Assembly: GCF_001676875.1 (NCBI RefSeq)
Contig: NZ_JYKA01000001.1
Location: 372,001 to 436,000, forward strand
Length of the DNA: 64,000 nucleotides
From: Chromobacterium subtsugae
GTDB taxonomy: Bacteria; Pseudomonadota; Gammaproteobacteria; Burkholderiales; Chromobacteriaceae
Reading direction: 5' to 3'
The number at the start of each line of letters is the position of its first letter. Position 1 is the first letter of the stretch. Shown here in pieces: positions 21,502-29,975 of this stretch. The notes beneath the pieces were generated by a model. The model did not search any database. It saw nothing but the letters and a program-made list of their open reading frames with translations, and had not been told where the DNA came from. Position numbers and translations under genes: made by a program.

Positions 21502-22809
21502 ATGGATGCCAATCGCCAGGCAAAGGATAACGCCCAATCGCGCAACTCCCCTTTGATTTTCATGCCGCAGCGCGGCCTCGCGCGGCGCATGCTGGTCTGG
21601 ATCATCTGCATCAGCACGACGGCGGCGCTGATCGCGACCTCGGTGCAATTGTTCTTCGACTACCGCAGCGATGTGTCCGAACTCGAGCAGGGCATGCGCT
21701 ACATCGAGCAGAGCCAGCTGCCTGGCCTGGCCGACGCGGCCTGGAACTTCAACGTCGCCGGCATGCAGGTGCAGCTCGACGGCATCGGCCATTCCCCCTG
21801 GGTCGCCGGCGCCACGATCCACTACGGCCCCAGCCAGTCGGCCGCGCTGACAACCGGGCAGCTGGATGCTGACGCGGGGAGGCTCTTCAAGTACGTCTTG
21901 CGGCGCAACGGGGTGGTCGTTGGCAAGATCTACATCGAGCCCAATCTGCACACGCTCTATAGCCGCACCCTGGATCGCATTGGCATCGTATTGGCGACGC
22001 AGGGCGGCAAGTCGCTGGTGACTTCGATCAGCATCCTCTTGCTGATTTCCTGGATGATCACGCGGCATTTGACCCAGATGGCGGAGTTCGCCAGATCCTT
22101 CGAGCCGGGCAAGAGTTTCACGCCTTTTGTGCTGCGCCGGCGCCCGCAAGGGCTGCGCGATGAGCTGAGCGTGCTGGTCGATGGACTCAACGATGCCTAT
22201 GCCCGACTCCAAAAAGCGCACGAATTCCAGGTGCGCCACAACGAGATCCTGAGCCAGCAAGTCGAACTGCGAACGGCCGAACTACTCGAAGCCCACCAGC
22301 AGCTGGCCCTGCTGGCCGTAACCGACAAGCTGACCGGCACGGTCAACCGCCGGGGCCTGGACGAGGTGTTCAAAAACGCCATGGCGCTGGCCGACCCTGA
22401 CAGCCGTCCGCTTGCGATCATCCTGACCGACATCGACAGCTTCAAGTCCGTCAACGACAGCCGCGGGCATCTGGCGGGAGACGCCCTGCTTCAGGAATTC
22501 ACCGGCATCTTGAATCGCGTGGTGCGGGCGACCGACACCGTGGGTCGCTGGGGCGGCGAAGAATTCCTGATTCTTTGTCCTCAGACCACTCTGGAACAGG
22601 CCTTGCGCCTGGCCGAGCACATGCGCGCCAGTGTGCAGGCGCATGCCTTTGCCGGGATAGGCAGCAAGACCAGCAGCTTCGGCGTCGCGGTTCTGCGCCA
22701 GGGAGAAACTGCGGACGATCTGGTGAGGCGGGCAGATGAAGCCCTGTATCAGGCCAAGAAGAGCGGGCGCAACAGAGTCTGCTCGGAAGCCCCGGATATC
22801 GTGAGCTGA
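21502..22809 (+). CDS. Membrane diguanylate cyclase with periplasmic sensor
   Basis: A 435-residue protein. The first membrane segment is about residues 30-50 (MLVWIICISTTAALIATSV). A periplasmic domain of about 120 residues follows (about 52-170), then a second membrane segment (about 172-192, SLVTSISILLLISWMI), a HAMP-like/coiled linker and a GGDEF domain (about 265-430). The active site is GGEEF at 351-355, with the RxxD inhibitory site RATD five residues before. Predicted to make c-di-GMP in response to a periplasmic signal, plausibly the product of the preceding gene. Confidence 0.88.
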   Translation: MDANRQAKDNAQSRNSPLIFMPQRGLARRMLVWIICISTTAALIATSVQLFFDYRSDVSELEQGMRYIEQSQLPGLADAAWNFNVAGMQVQLDGIGHSPWVAGATIHYGPSQSAALTTGQLDADAGRLFKYVLRRNGVVVGKIYIEPNLHTLYSRTLDRIGIVLATQGGKSLVTSISILLLISWMITRHLTQMAEFARSFEPGKSFTPFVLRRRPQGLRDELSVLVDGLNDAYARLQKAHEFQVRHNEILSQQVELRTAELLEAHQQLALLAVTDKLTGTVNRRGLDEVFKNAMALADPDSRPLAIILTDIDSFKSVNDSRGHLAGDALLQEFTGILNRVVRATDTVGRWGGEEFLILCPQTTLEQALRLAEHMRASVQAHAFAGIGSKTSSFGVAVLRQGETADDLVRRADEALYQAKKSGRNRVCSEAPDIVS

Positions 22810-22984
22810 ACGTGAAAGAGATTCGGGTTCGCATGCGACGCAGAGCGTCGCGCTCCTAGCGCCCAAGCCTGGACTTCATGCAGGCCGCCTTTCATCGCGC
22901 CGCCTGAGTCCAAATGAAAATCCGGGTGCCGCGCGCAAGACCAATCATCAAACGGGAATCCATCCCTTCGCTCCGCCACCTCAC

Positions 22985-23009
22985 CGCCCCGCTCCCGCGG
23001 GGCGTTTTT
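22985..23009 (+). terminator. Intrinsic terminator downstream of the cyclase gene
   Basis: A perfect 8-bp stem (CGCCCCGC/GCGGGGCG) with a TCCC loop, followed by five T residues. It lies about 175 bp after the cyclase stop. Confidence 0.75.
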
Positions 23010-23230
23010 CATTGCCGGCTCCGCCAGGCTTGGCTGGCTTGTTCGCCGCCGCGCCTCAGCAAGATCAACACCATCAGCGCCGACAGCAAGGCCAGCGCTC
23101 CGGCCAGCAGCGCCTGCACCGGCAGGCTGCGCCATCCCAGCTGCGGCCCCTGCGGCAAGGCCGTCGTGAACAGGGCCGGCATGATGGTGAAGCAGATGGC
23201 GGCCGGCCAGCCGCCATCTGCCGCCTAAAT
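23009..23230 (-). pseudogene. C-terminal remnant of a membrane transporter-like gene
   Basis: On the minus strand a frame with no start codon reads AADGGWPAAICFTIMPALF, then a segment ending in a strong hydrophobic helix (PVQALLAGALALLSALMVLILLRR) and a short polar tail before the TGA at 23009-23011. About 70 residues remain. It looks like the tail of a polytopic membrane protein; the family is uncertain. It abuts the plus-strand LysR remnant at 23209 through the inverted repeat at 23193-23220, as if the 5' halves of a divergent gene pair had been lost together. Confidence 0.5.
23193..23220. repeat. 10-bp perfect inverted repeat at the junction of two gene remnants
   Basis: CAGATGGCGG and its complement separated by 8 bp (CCGGCCAG). 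It sits exactly where the transporter-like tail (minus) and the LysR tail (plus) meet. It could be the deletion joint or a repeat left by it. Confidence 0.6.
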
Positions 23231-23313
23231 CCCAGGTGCTCATCGATTTTCTGGCGGAGCGGCTATTGTCCATGGCTGACGCCGCGCCGCCTATCGATGC
23301 CAAGGGAATATTA
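23209..23313 (+). pseudogene. C-terminal remnant of a LysR-family regulator
   Basis: The plus-strand frame reads SRHLPPKSQVLIDFLAERLL. The pattern RxLPxKxxxxIDFLxExL is the usual end of LysR effector domains; compare QRGLPAKARAFIDFLDEKLG in the intact LysR gene ending at 39906. No start, DNA-binding domain or effector core remains. The frame runs on without a clear native stop, so the right boundary is approximate. Confidence 0.6.
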
Positions 23314-23340
23314 TTATTCCCGCGGGATGCGATTCCCGCG
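23305..23340. promoter_or_regulatory. Two short palindromes upstream of the MHS transporter
   Basis: GGAATA-TTAT-TATTCC (23305-23320) is followed directly by CGCGGGA-6 bp-TCCCGCG (23321-23340). Back-to-back palindromes about 125 bp before the transporter start could be operators. No matching regulator is identified. Confidence 0.3.
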
Positions 23341-23465
23341 CTAAACTGGCGGCCATGCAAACCAACCGCCCCGGCTCGCGGCGCCGCGCTTTCGCAGCGA
23401 TGCGCCGACGGGGCTTTTTACAGCGGCCGGCCGATATCGGCGGCCCCAGCACTCCGTGATTGCCC

Positions 23466-24770
23466 ATGACTGACTCCCGCTCGACAACCCTCACCCGCGC
23501 CGACTACCAGACCCTGGGCCTGGCGGCGCTGGGCGGCGCGCTGGAAATCTACGATTTCATCATCTTCGCCTTCTTCGCCACCACCCTCAGCAAGCTGTTC
23601 TTCCCGCCGCACATGCCGGAATGGCTGCGCCTGCTGCAGACCTTCGGCATCTTCGCCACCGGCTACCTGGCGCGGCCGCTGGGCGGCATCCTGATGGCCC
23701 ATTTCGCCGACCGGCTGGGCCGCAAGCGCATCTTCAGCCTGACCATCCTGCTGATGGCCGGCCCTTGCCTGATCATCGGCCTGATGCCCACCTACACCGA
23801 CATCGGCATCGCCGCCCCGCTGCTGCTACTGGCCCTGCGCATCCTGCAGGGCGCGGCGGTGGGCGGGGAGGTGCCCAGCGCCTGGTCCTTCGTCGCCGAG
23901 CATGCGCCGCTACAACACCGCGGCTACGCGCTGGGGGTGCTGCAGGCCGGCCTGACCTTCGGCTACCTGCTGGGCGCGCTCACCGCCACCATCCTCGCCC
24001 GCGTGTTCACGCCGCAGGAAATGCTGGAATACGGCTGGCGCATCCCCTTCCTCCTGGGCGGGCCCTTCGGCCTTCTCGGCGTGTGGCTGCGCCGCTGGCT
24101 GGCCGAAACGCCTATCTTCCTGGCCATGCGCAGCCGCCAGGCGGAACAGGTCAGCTACCCCTTGCTGACGATCCTGAAGGAACACCGCGCTACCCTGCTG
24201 CCTGCGGCGCTGCTAACCTGCGTGCTCACCTCCGCCGTGGTGGTGCTGGTGGTGGTGACGCCCACATTGCTGCAGCAGCGCTTCGGCATGAGCGCCGACC
24301 ATGCCTTCGGCCTCAGCAGCATAGGCATCGTATTTCTCAACCTGGGCTGCATCGTCGCCGGCCACGCCTGCGACCGCATCGGCCACCGCCGCAGCCTGCT
24401 GCTGTACAGCCTGTTGCTGCCGCTAGGCGTGGGGCTGCTCTACGCCTGCCTGATAGATGGCTGGGGCTGGCCGGGCCTGGCTTACGCCGCCGCAGGGCTA
24501 TGTTGCGGCATCGTCGGCGTGGTGCCATCCATCATGGTGGCCATGTTCCCGGCCAAGGTGCGCGTATCCGGCATTTCCTTCACCTACAACATCGCCTATT
24601 CGATCTGGGCCAGCGTCACGCCGCTGCTGTTGATCGCCGCCATGCCCTGGAGTCCGTGGATCTGCGTCGCGTATTGCGCGGCAGTGGCGCTGGCGGGCAT
24701 GTCCTGCGCCCGCGCCGCGCGGCCTGCGCGGGAACCTTCGCTGGACGAAGCGCTCTACCAACGCGGATGA
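23466..24770 (+). CDS. MFS transporter, metabolite:H+ symporter (MHS) type
   Basis: A 434-residue, 12-helix inner-membrane carrier. The N-terminus (LGGALEIYDFIIFAFFATTL) and the loop FADRLGRKRIF after helix 2 are hallmarks of the MHS group (citrate, alpha-ketoglutarate, proline/betaine symporters). RILQGAAVGGEVPSAWSFVAEHAP in helices 4-5 is also diagnostic. A second GHACDRIGHRR loop opens the C-terminal half. Substrate cannot be told from sequence. Start ATG 23466; there is no strong ribosome site. It follows the decayed region and has no obvious partner. Confidence 0.85.
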   Translation: MTDSRSTTLTRADYQTLGLAALGGALEIYDFIIFAFFATTLSKLFFPPHMPEWLRLLQTFGIFATGYLARPLGGILMAHFADRLGRKRIFSLTILLMAGPCLIIGLMPTYTDIGIAAPLLLLALRILQGAAVGGEVPSAWSFVAEHAPLQHRGYALGVLQAGLTFGYLLGALTATILARVFTPQEMLEYGWRIPFLLGGPFGLLGVWLRRWLAETPIFLAMRSRQAEQVSYPLLTILKEHRATLLPAALLTCVLTSAVVVLVVVTPTLLQQRFGMSADHAFGLSSIGIVFLNLGCIVAGHACDRIGHRRSLLLYSLLLPLGVGLLYACLIDGWGWPGLAYAAAGLCCGIVGVVPSIMVAMFPAKVRVSGISFTYNIAYSIWASVTPLLLIAAMPWSPWICVAYCAAVALAGMSCARAARPAREPSLDEALYQRG

Positions 24771-24785
24771 ACCGCTTGACCAGGC

Positions 24786-24832
24786 GGTTTGACGCGGCCG
24801 CACCAGCCTGTTAGCTTGGTTTGACGCGGCCG
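24786..24832. repeat. 15-bp direct repeat upstream of the elaB-like operon
   Basis: GGTTTGACGCGGCCG occurs at 24786-24800 and again at 24818-24832, 32 bp apart (about three helical turns), 58 bp before the elaB-like start. It may be a tandem regulator site or carry promoter elements (each copy contains TTGACG). Confidence 0.45.
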
Positions 24833-24889
24833 GTCCACGCCGCGTCTGCGTTTTGAGTTGTCTTCTTTCATCATTGCCAGGAGGTCGCC

Positions 24890-25204
24890 ATGTCGAATGC
24901 CGCCATCGCCAAGGAAAAAGAACAGCTGCTGGATGACGTACGCCAGGTTTTGGCCAGCACCGAAGAACTGATCGACGCCGCCGCCGACGACGGCAGCGCG
25001 CACAGCAAGGAATTGCGCAAACGCCTCAGCGAAAAGCTGGGCACCGCCAAGGCCAAGCTGCGCGACGCCGAAGTCGCCGTGGTCGGCAGGGCCAAGGAAG
25101 CCGCCAAGGCCACCGACGAATACGTGCACGAAAACCCGTGGAAATCCATAGGCATCGCCGCCGGCGTGGGCTTCCTGCTGGGCATGCTGGTCTCGCGCCG
25201 CTGA
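24890..25204 (+). CDS. ElaB/YqjD/DUF883 membrane-anchored ribosome-binding-type protein
   Basis: A 104-residue protein with an amphipathic, coiled-coil N-terminal part and one C-terminal membrane segment (SIGIAAGVGFLLGMLVSRR). The pre-membrane motif VHENPWKSIGIAAG is the DUF883 signature. E. coli relatives YqjD and ElaB attach to the inner membrane, and some bind ribosomes in stationary phase. A strong AGGAGG precedes ATG 24890. First gene of a three-gene unit (yqjD-yqjE-yqjK order). Confidence 0.92.
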   Translation: MSNAAIAKEKEQLLDDVRQVLASTEELIDAAADDGSAHSKELRKRLSEKLGTAKAKLRDAEVAVVGRAKEAAKATDEYVHENPWKSIGIAAGVGFLLGMLVSRR

Positions 25205-25209
25205 CCGGC

Positions 25210-25602
25210 ATGTCGGAACCGACCCGCCCGCCCCGTCCCGGCACCCTGCGCTCCTTCGCCAACGGGGCGGCGGCGCTGCTGCTCACCCGCGCCGAACTGA
25301 TGGCGCTGGAGGCGCAGGAATGGAAGGACGACATCGTCGGCAATCTGCTGCAAGGCATGCTGGGGGTGGTGTTGCTGGGCTGCGGCCTGATCGCCGCGGT
25401 GCTGGCGCTGTGGGCGCTGACGCCGGTCGAATGGCGGCTGGCGGTGATGGCCTGCCTGGCCCTGCTGCTGGGCGGCGCCGGCGCCGCGCTGCTGCTTGGC
25501 CTGCGGCGCAAGCTGCGCGAGCAGCCGGCGCCGTTCGCCGTCACCCTGGAAGAGGCCCGCAAGGATTGGGCGGCGCTGGGGCCCGGCGGAGAACGGCCAT
25601 GA
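25210..25602 (+). CDS. YqjE-type phage-holin-superfamily membrane protein
   Basis: A 130-residue protein with two adjacent membrane segments (about 48-70, MLGVVLLGCGLIAAVLALWAL; about 78-100, LAVMACLALLLGGAGAALLLG) and a charged C-terminus. Matches the DUF1469/YqjE pattern. Start ATG 25210, 5 bp after the preceding stop; the frame upstream belongs to the previous gene in another phase. Its stop overlaps the next ATG (ATGA). Confidence 0.88.
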   Translation: MSEPTRPPRPGTLRSFANGAAALLLTRAELMALEAQEWKDDIVGNLLQGMLGVVLLGCGLIAAVLALWALTPVEWRLAVMACLALLLGGAGAALLLGLRRKLREQPAPFAVTLEEARKDWAALGPGGERP

Positions 25603-25871
25603 CGCCGCAGGACCGCGCGCTGAAAAAACAGCTGCTGGTGATGAAGGGCGAAGCCCTGCGCGTCAAGCTGAAGCTGGAAAAACAGAAACTGCTGGAGCCG
25701 CTGCGCTGGGCCGGCGAGGGTTTCGCGCTGTGGCGCGCCCCTGGCCAGCTAGGCGCCGCGCTCGATATTCTGGGCAAGCTGCTGCCGAACGAAAAGCTGG
25801 GCCGCTGGCTCAAAGGCGGCGGCCGGCTGCTGGCCGCCTGGCGTCTGTTCGGCCGCTGGCTCAAGCGCTGA
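25599..25871 (+). CDS. YqjK-like protein
   Basis: A 90-residue basic protein that begins MTPQDRALKKQLLVMKGEALRVKL, with an amphipathic N-terminal helix and a Trp-rich second half (LRWAGEGFALWRAPGQ; LLAAWRLFGRWLKR). No clear membrane segment. The overlapping start (ATGA) and gene order with the DUF883 and YqjE genes support a YqjK-like role, which is not biochemically defined. Confidence 0.75.
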   Translation: MTPQDRALKKQLLVMKGEALRVKLKLEKQKLLEPLRWAGEGFALWRAPGQLGAALDILGKLLPNEKLGRWLKGGGRLLAAWRLFGRWLKR

Positions 25872-25891
25872 GCGCGCGGCCCGTCTCCCGA

Positions 25892-26917
25892 TCAGGCGTT
25901 CGCCGTGCCGGCATCCGCCGACACATTGATATTCACATCCATCTGGCCGTTGAGCGCCGCCATCGCCTCCGGACCGCCCTTCAGGATCTTGTCGACATCC
26001 TCCAGATCCTTGTCCGCCCGCTTCATATCGTCTTTCAGGTCGCGCGAATTCGGGTCTTTCTGAGTTTGCAGCTGCTGCGCCATCTGCTTGATGAAGGCCT
26101 GCACCATCTTCAGCACCTGTCGGATCTGCTCGATGTCCGGATCGCCGGCCACCGGGTTGCCGTTGGCCAGCATGTTGCGCAGCGCCGCCTGCGGGTCGAC
26201 ATTGCCGGAATCTCCCTGCGCGTCGGTCTGCCCGGGGGCTTGCGCGTTCGCATTCGCGTCGGCCGCCGACGCCTCCTGCGCGGTGTTCTGGCCGGACGCG
26301 GCTTGCTGCGCGTCGGCTCCGTCAGCGGCGGCAGGCGCCGCCTGGGCCGACGAAGCCGCGGCGGCCGCCTCCGCGCTTGCCGCCTCCGCGTCCGAGTCGC
26401 CTCCAGAGCCCGCATCCGAACCTGCGGAAGCCTCGGCGGCGGAAGATGCCGCGGCCCCGCCGGACGCCTGATCCCCGCCCACATTGACCGCCATCTGCTG
26501 GTCGGCCGCGTTCTGGGTCATGCTGCTGACCAGGTCTTTCAACTCGCGCGCCAGGCGCGCCAGCTGGGTGGCAAGCGCCCGCAAACTCGCCTTGTCGCGG
26601 GTGACCATCATCATCTGGCGCAGCGCATCCGCCTGCTGCTTGAGCATTTTTTTCTGGATGTCGTCGGCCTGCGGGCTCTGGCGCTGGGCCGGGCGGTTCA
26701 GGTCCACCCGCAGCTTTTGCATGTAGTCCTGCCAGCCGCGGTTCAGCGCCTGCTGCAAATCGTTGGGGGCAGTGGACAGCCGGGCGGCCTGTGACTGGGC
26801 CTGGGCGTCGGCGGAGGAAGACGACGGCGCGGCATCGGTGGACGGCTTGGCGGCGATGCTCGTCCTCTGCCACAGATCCAGCCTGGACACGGAGGATTGG
26901 GGAGTGATCACGGACAT
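25892..26917 (-). CDS. Ala/Ser-rich protein of unknown function
   Basis: A 341-residue protein of unusual composition and no recognised family. Residues about 1-55 are Ser/Ala/Gln-rich. About 55-150 form a helical block (LQQALNRGWQDYMQKLRVDL, then a Lys/Gln/Met-rich stretch and LATQLARLARELKDLVSSM). About 155-255 are almost only Ala, Ser, Gly, Asp and Gln (low complexity). About 260-330 form a second helical block (IRQVLKMVQAFIKQMAQQLQ). There is no signal peptide, membrane segment or Cys. The two-block plus flexible-linker design would suit a secreted or scaffold protein, but no function is assigned. Convergent with the yqjK-like gene. Confidence 0.65.
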   Translation of the reverse strand: MSVITPQSSVSRLDLWQRTSIAAKPSTDAAPSSSSADAQAQSQAARLSTAPNDLQQALNRGWQDYMQKLRVDLNRPAQRQSPQADDIQKKMLKQQADALRQMMMVTRDKASLRALATQLARLARELKDLVSSMTQNAADQQMAVNVGGDQASGGAAASSAAEASAGSDAGSGGDSDAEAASAEAAAAASSAQAAPAAADGADAQQAASGQNTAQEASAADANANAQAPGQTDAQGDSGNVDPQAALRNMLANGNPVAGDPDIEQIRQVLKMVQAFIKQMAQQLQTQKDPNSRDLKDDMKRADKDLEDVDKILKGGPEAMAALNGQMDVNINVSADAGTANA

Positions 26918-26919
26918 GA

Positions 26920-27822
<903 letters not shown>

Positions 27823-27823
27823 G

Positions 27824-28450
27824 ATGCGTTGCCTCCTCGTCCTGCTGCTGGCCGGCCTCGCCCATTCGTGCCTGGCGGCCGACGACGCCGCCGCGCTGAT
27901 TCTGCAGGCGCAGACGGCGGCGCCGCTGCAAGCCACCCACCCCAATGCCCGCCATTACGGCGAGCCGTGGATCTGGGTAGGAGTGCGATCGCAGACGCTG
28001 CGGCTGCTGGACGGCTGGGGCCGGGTAGAAAAGGAATACGCGGTATCGACCGCGAAAAACGGCGTCGGCGAAATGAGCGGCAGCTACCAGACGCCGCGCG
28101 GCTGGCACACGGTCTGCGACAAGATCGGCGCCGGCGCGGCGGAAAACACCATCATCTTCCGCCGCCAGGTGACGCCGTGGAAGTACACGCCGGAACTGCA
28201 CGCCCAGTATCCGAACAAGGACTGGATCCTGACCCGCATCCTGTGGCTGTGCGGCCAGGAGCCCGGCATCAACCAAGGCGGGGATGTCGACAGCTACGAC
28301 CGCGCCATCTACATCCACGGCGCCGGCGATCATGTACCATGGGGCAGGCCCAGCTCGCTGGGCTGCGTCCGCATGAAGAACCACGATGTGATTGAACTGT
28401 TCGATGCCGCGCCGACCGGCATCGATGTATGGATAGACGAGAACGCCTGA
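27824..28450 (+). CDS. L,D-transpeptidase (YkuD domain), secreted
   Basis: A 208-residue protein with a signal peptide (residues about 1-19, LLVLLLAGLAHSCLA). The YkuD catalytic motif is present: H165 in IYIHGAG and C181 in SSLGCVRM. Such enzymes cross-link or modify peptidoglycan in the periplasm, or attach lipoproteins to it. The start is ATG 27824 behind GGGAGG, 1 bp after the tadA stop. A downstream DUF2721 gene overlaps its last base, so the three genes probably form one transcript. Confidence 0.88.
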   Translation: MRCLLVLLLAGLAHSCLAADDAAALILQAQTAAPLQATHPNARHYGEPWIWVGVRSQTLRLLDGWGRVEKEYAVSTAKNGVGEMSGSYQTPRGWHTVCDKIGAGAAENTIIFRRQVTPWKYTPELHAQYPNKDWILTRILWLCGQEPGINQGGDVDSYDRAIYIHGAGDHVPWGRPSSLGCVRMKNHDVIELFDAAPTGIDVWIDENA

Positions 28451-28863
28451 TGCACTCCGCACTGACCCTGAGCACCCCCGCGCTGCTGTTCCCCGCCATT
28501 TCCCTGCTGCTGCTGGCCTACACCAACCGCTTTCTGGGCCTGGCCGGCATCATCCGCAACCTGTACGAAGAGTACCGCGACAGCCAGGACCCGAAAATCC
28601 TGCGCCAGATCGGCAATCTGCGCACCCGCATCACGCTGATCAAGTGGATGCAGTTTCTCGGCATCGGCAGCCTGTTTCTCTGCACGGTGGCGATGTTCCA
28701 GGTCTACACCGGCTGGCAGGCATGGGGGGAGATCACCTTCGGCGTCAGCCTGCTATGCATGATAGGCTCGCTGGCGGTGTCGCTGCTGGAATTGGTGCGC
28801 TCGTCCGACGCGCTCAACATCCTGCTATCCGACCTGCAGGCGGAATACGAGCGCCGGCGCTGA
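28450..28863 (+). CDS. DUF2721 membrane protein
   Basis: A 137-residue membrane protein with three hydrophobic segments (about 7-25, 60-82 and 92-112). A charged cytoplasmic loop lies between the first two (NRFLGLAGIIRNLYEEYRDSQDP, then LRQIGNLRTRITLIKWMQ). This matches the DUF2721 pattern. Function unknown. Start ATG 28450 overlaps the preceding TGA by one base. Convergent with the methyltransferase gene that ends 2 bp away. Confidence 0.85.
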   Translation: MHSALTLSTPALLFPAISLLLLAYTNRFLGLAGIIRNLYEEYRDSQDPKILRQIGNLRTRITLIKWMQFLGIGSLFLCTVAMFQVYTGWQAWGEITFGVSLLCMIGSLAVSLLELVRSSDALNILLSDLQAEYERRR

Positions 28864-28864
28864 C

Positions 28865-29647
28865 TCAGCCGTAGCCGGGGAAATCCTGCGGCGCGTCCTT
28901 GCGCGCCACCATCAGGTGCAGCGGCAGCTCCACCCGCCGCGTCTGGCTGGGCGAGCCCCAGGCGCGCGCGATGCGCAGGCTGGCGTCGTCCAGGATGTTT
29001 TCCCCCAGCGCCTGCTTGCACAGCTTGCTGGCCGAAGTGGTATTGAGAAAGCCGAGGAAATGCTCCAGCGTCCAGTCGTTGACGATGGAAAAGCTGGGCG
29101 CTTTCAATAGCGGCAGCGGACAGCCGCTGCTGCGAAAATCATCCCACAACAGCTGGCAGCGGCTGGACCAGAACGGCTCGATGATCGACCACAGCACGCT
29201 GCAGGCGCGGTCTATCTCCGGCGTCACCACGCAGTGGTGATAGCCCCAGGCGGCGAAGATGCCGCCCGGCTTCAACACCCGCCGCACCTCCGGCCAGAAC
29301 GAAGGATGGTGGAACCAATGCAAGGCCTGCGACACGCAGACCAGGTCGAAGCAGTCGTCGTCGAACGGCGTCACCTCCGCCGGGCATTCGCGGTAATACA
29401 CCTGGGTGTGCGGTTCGGCCGCAGACAGCTGGTTGGAGCTGATATCGGTGGCGTCCACCCGGGCGAAACTCTGCCCCAAGCGCACCGCGGTCTGGCCGCT
29501 GCCGGTCGCGCAATCCCATGCCCGCGCATAGCCGGGGCACAGCGGCAGCAGCCAGCCATACAGCGCCTCCGGGTAGGAAGGACGATAACGCGCGTACAGA
29601 TCGGCGTACAGGCTGAAGGTGGCGACGGAGGCGGGAGACATATTCAT
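28865..29647 (-). CDS. Class I SAM-dependent methyltransferase
   Basis: A 260-residue cytoplasmic enzyme. The SAM-binding motif I reads AWDCATGSGQTAVRLGQSF (near residues 43-61), the acidic motif II is VDATDISSNQL, and motif IV is FDLVCVSQALHWFHHPSFW, followed by EVRRVLKPGGIFAAWGYHH. The overall pattern is like the UbiE/yeast TMT1-type group whose substrate varies. No neighbouring gene suggests a substrate. Confidence 0.85.
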   Translation of the reverse strand: MNMSPASVATFSLYADLYARYRPSYPEALYGWLLPLCPGYARAWDCATGSGQTAVRLGQSFARVDATDISSNQLSAAEPHTQVYYRECPAEVTPFDDDCFDLVCVSQALHWFHHPSFWPEVRRVLKPGGIFAAWGYHHCVVTPEIDRACSVLWSIIEPFWSSRCQLLWDDFRSSGCPLPLLKAPSFSIVNDWTLEHFLGFLNTTSASKLCKQALGENILDDASLRIARAWGSPSQTRRVELPLHLMVARKDAPQDFPGYG

Positions 29648-29975
29648 TACTCGTTAGGTAAAAACACTGAAACAATGCCGTGAACATTTTCAGTATGTAT
29701 GACGCAAGCGTCAGATTTGCAAGACAAAAATCAATATTTCCTCTCCGGCTGCAAGTGGTTGCAGCCAAGCAGCAACACCAAGCCCTCCAATCGGCTTCCC
29801 CTGCCCAGCGGCCCGCTCCTCGAGCGCCCGCGCCTTCGCTTTCAGCGCGCAACTTTCTCTTTTCCGCATATCGGCACGCGCTGACAGCCAATACCGCAAA
29901 TGACATAATAAGAACAATCACATAATTAAAACGATTTTTTACTCCAAATTCAAAGTTTGGAGCCTTCCGTGAAAC
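29648..29975. other. AT-richer intergenic region upstream of the lipoprotein gene
   Basis: Divergent promoter region of about 330 bp, richer in A/T than its surroundings. Visible elements are the palindrome TGACGC-AA-GCGTCA (29700-29713) and a 7-bp hairpin CTCCAAA/TTTGGAG (29942-29962). The right arm of the hairpin contains the only GGAG near the lipoprotein start, so it could hide the ribosome site. No gene was recognised. Confidence 0.5.

Noticed and set aside
22914-23228. Plus-strand open frame of 104 codons after the diguanylate cyclase
   Set aside because: It crosses a strong terminator and runs antisense to the transporter-like remnant, which explains the open frame better.
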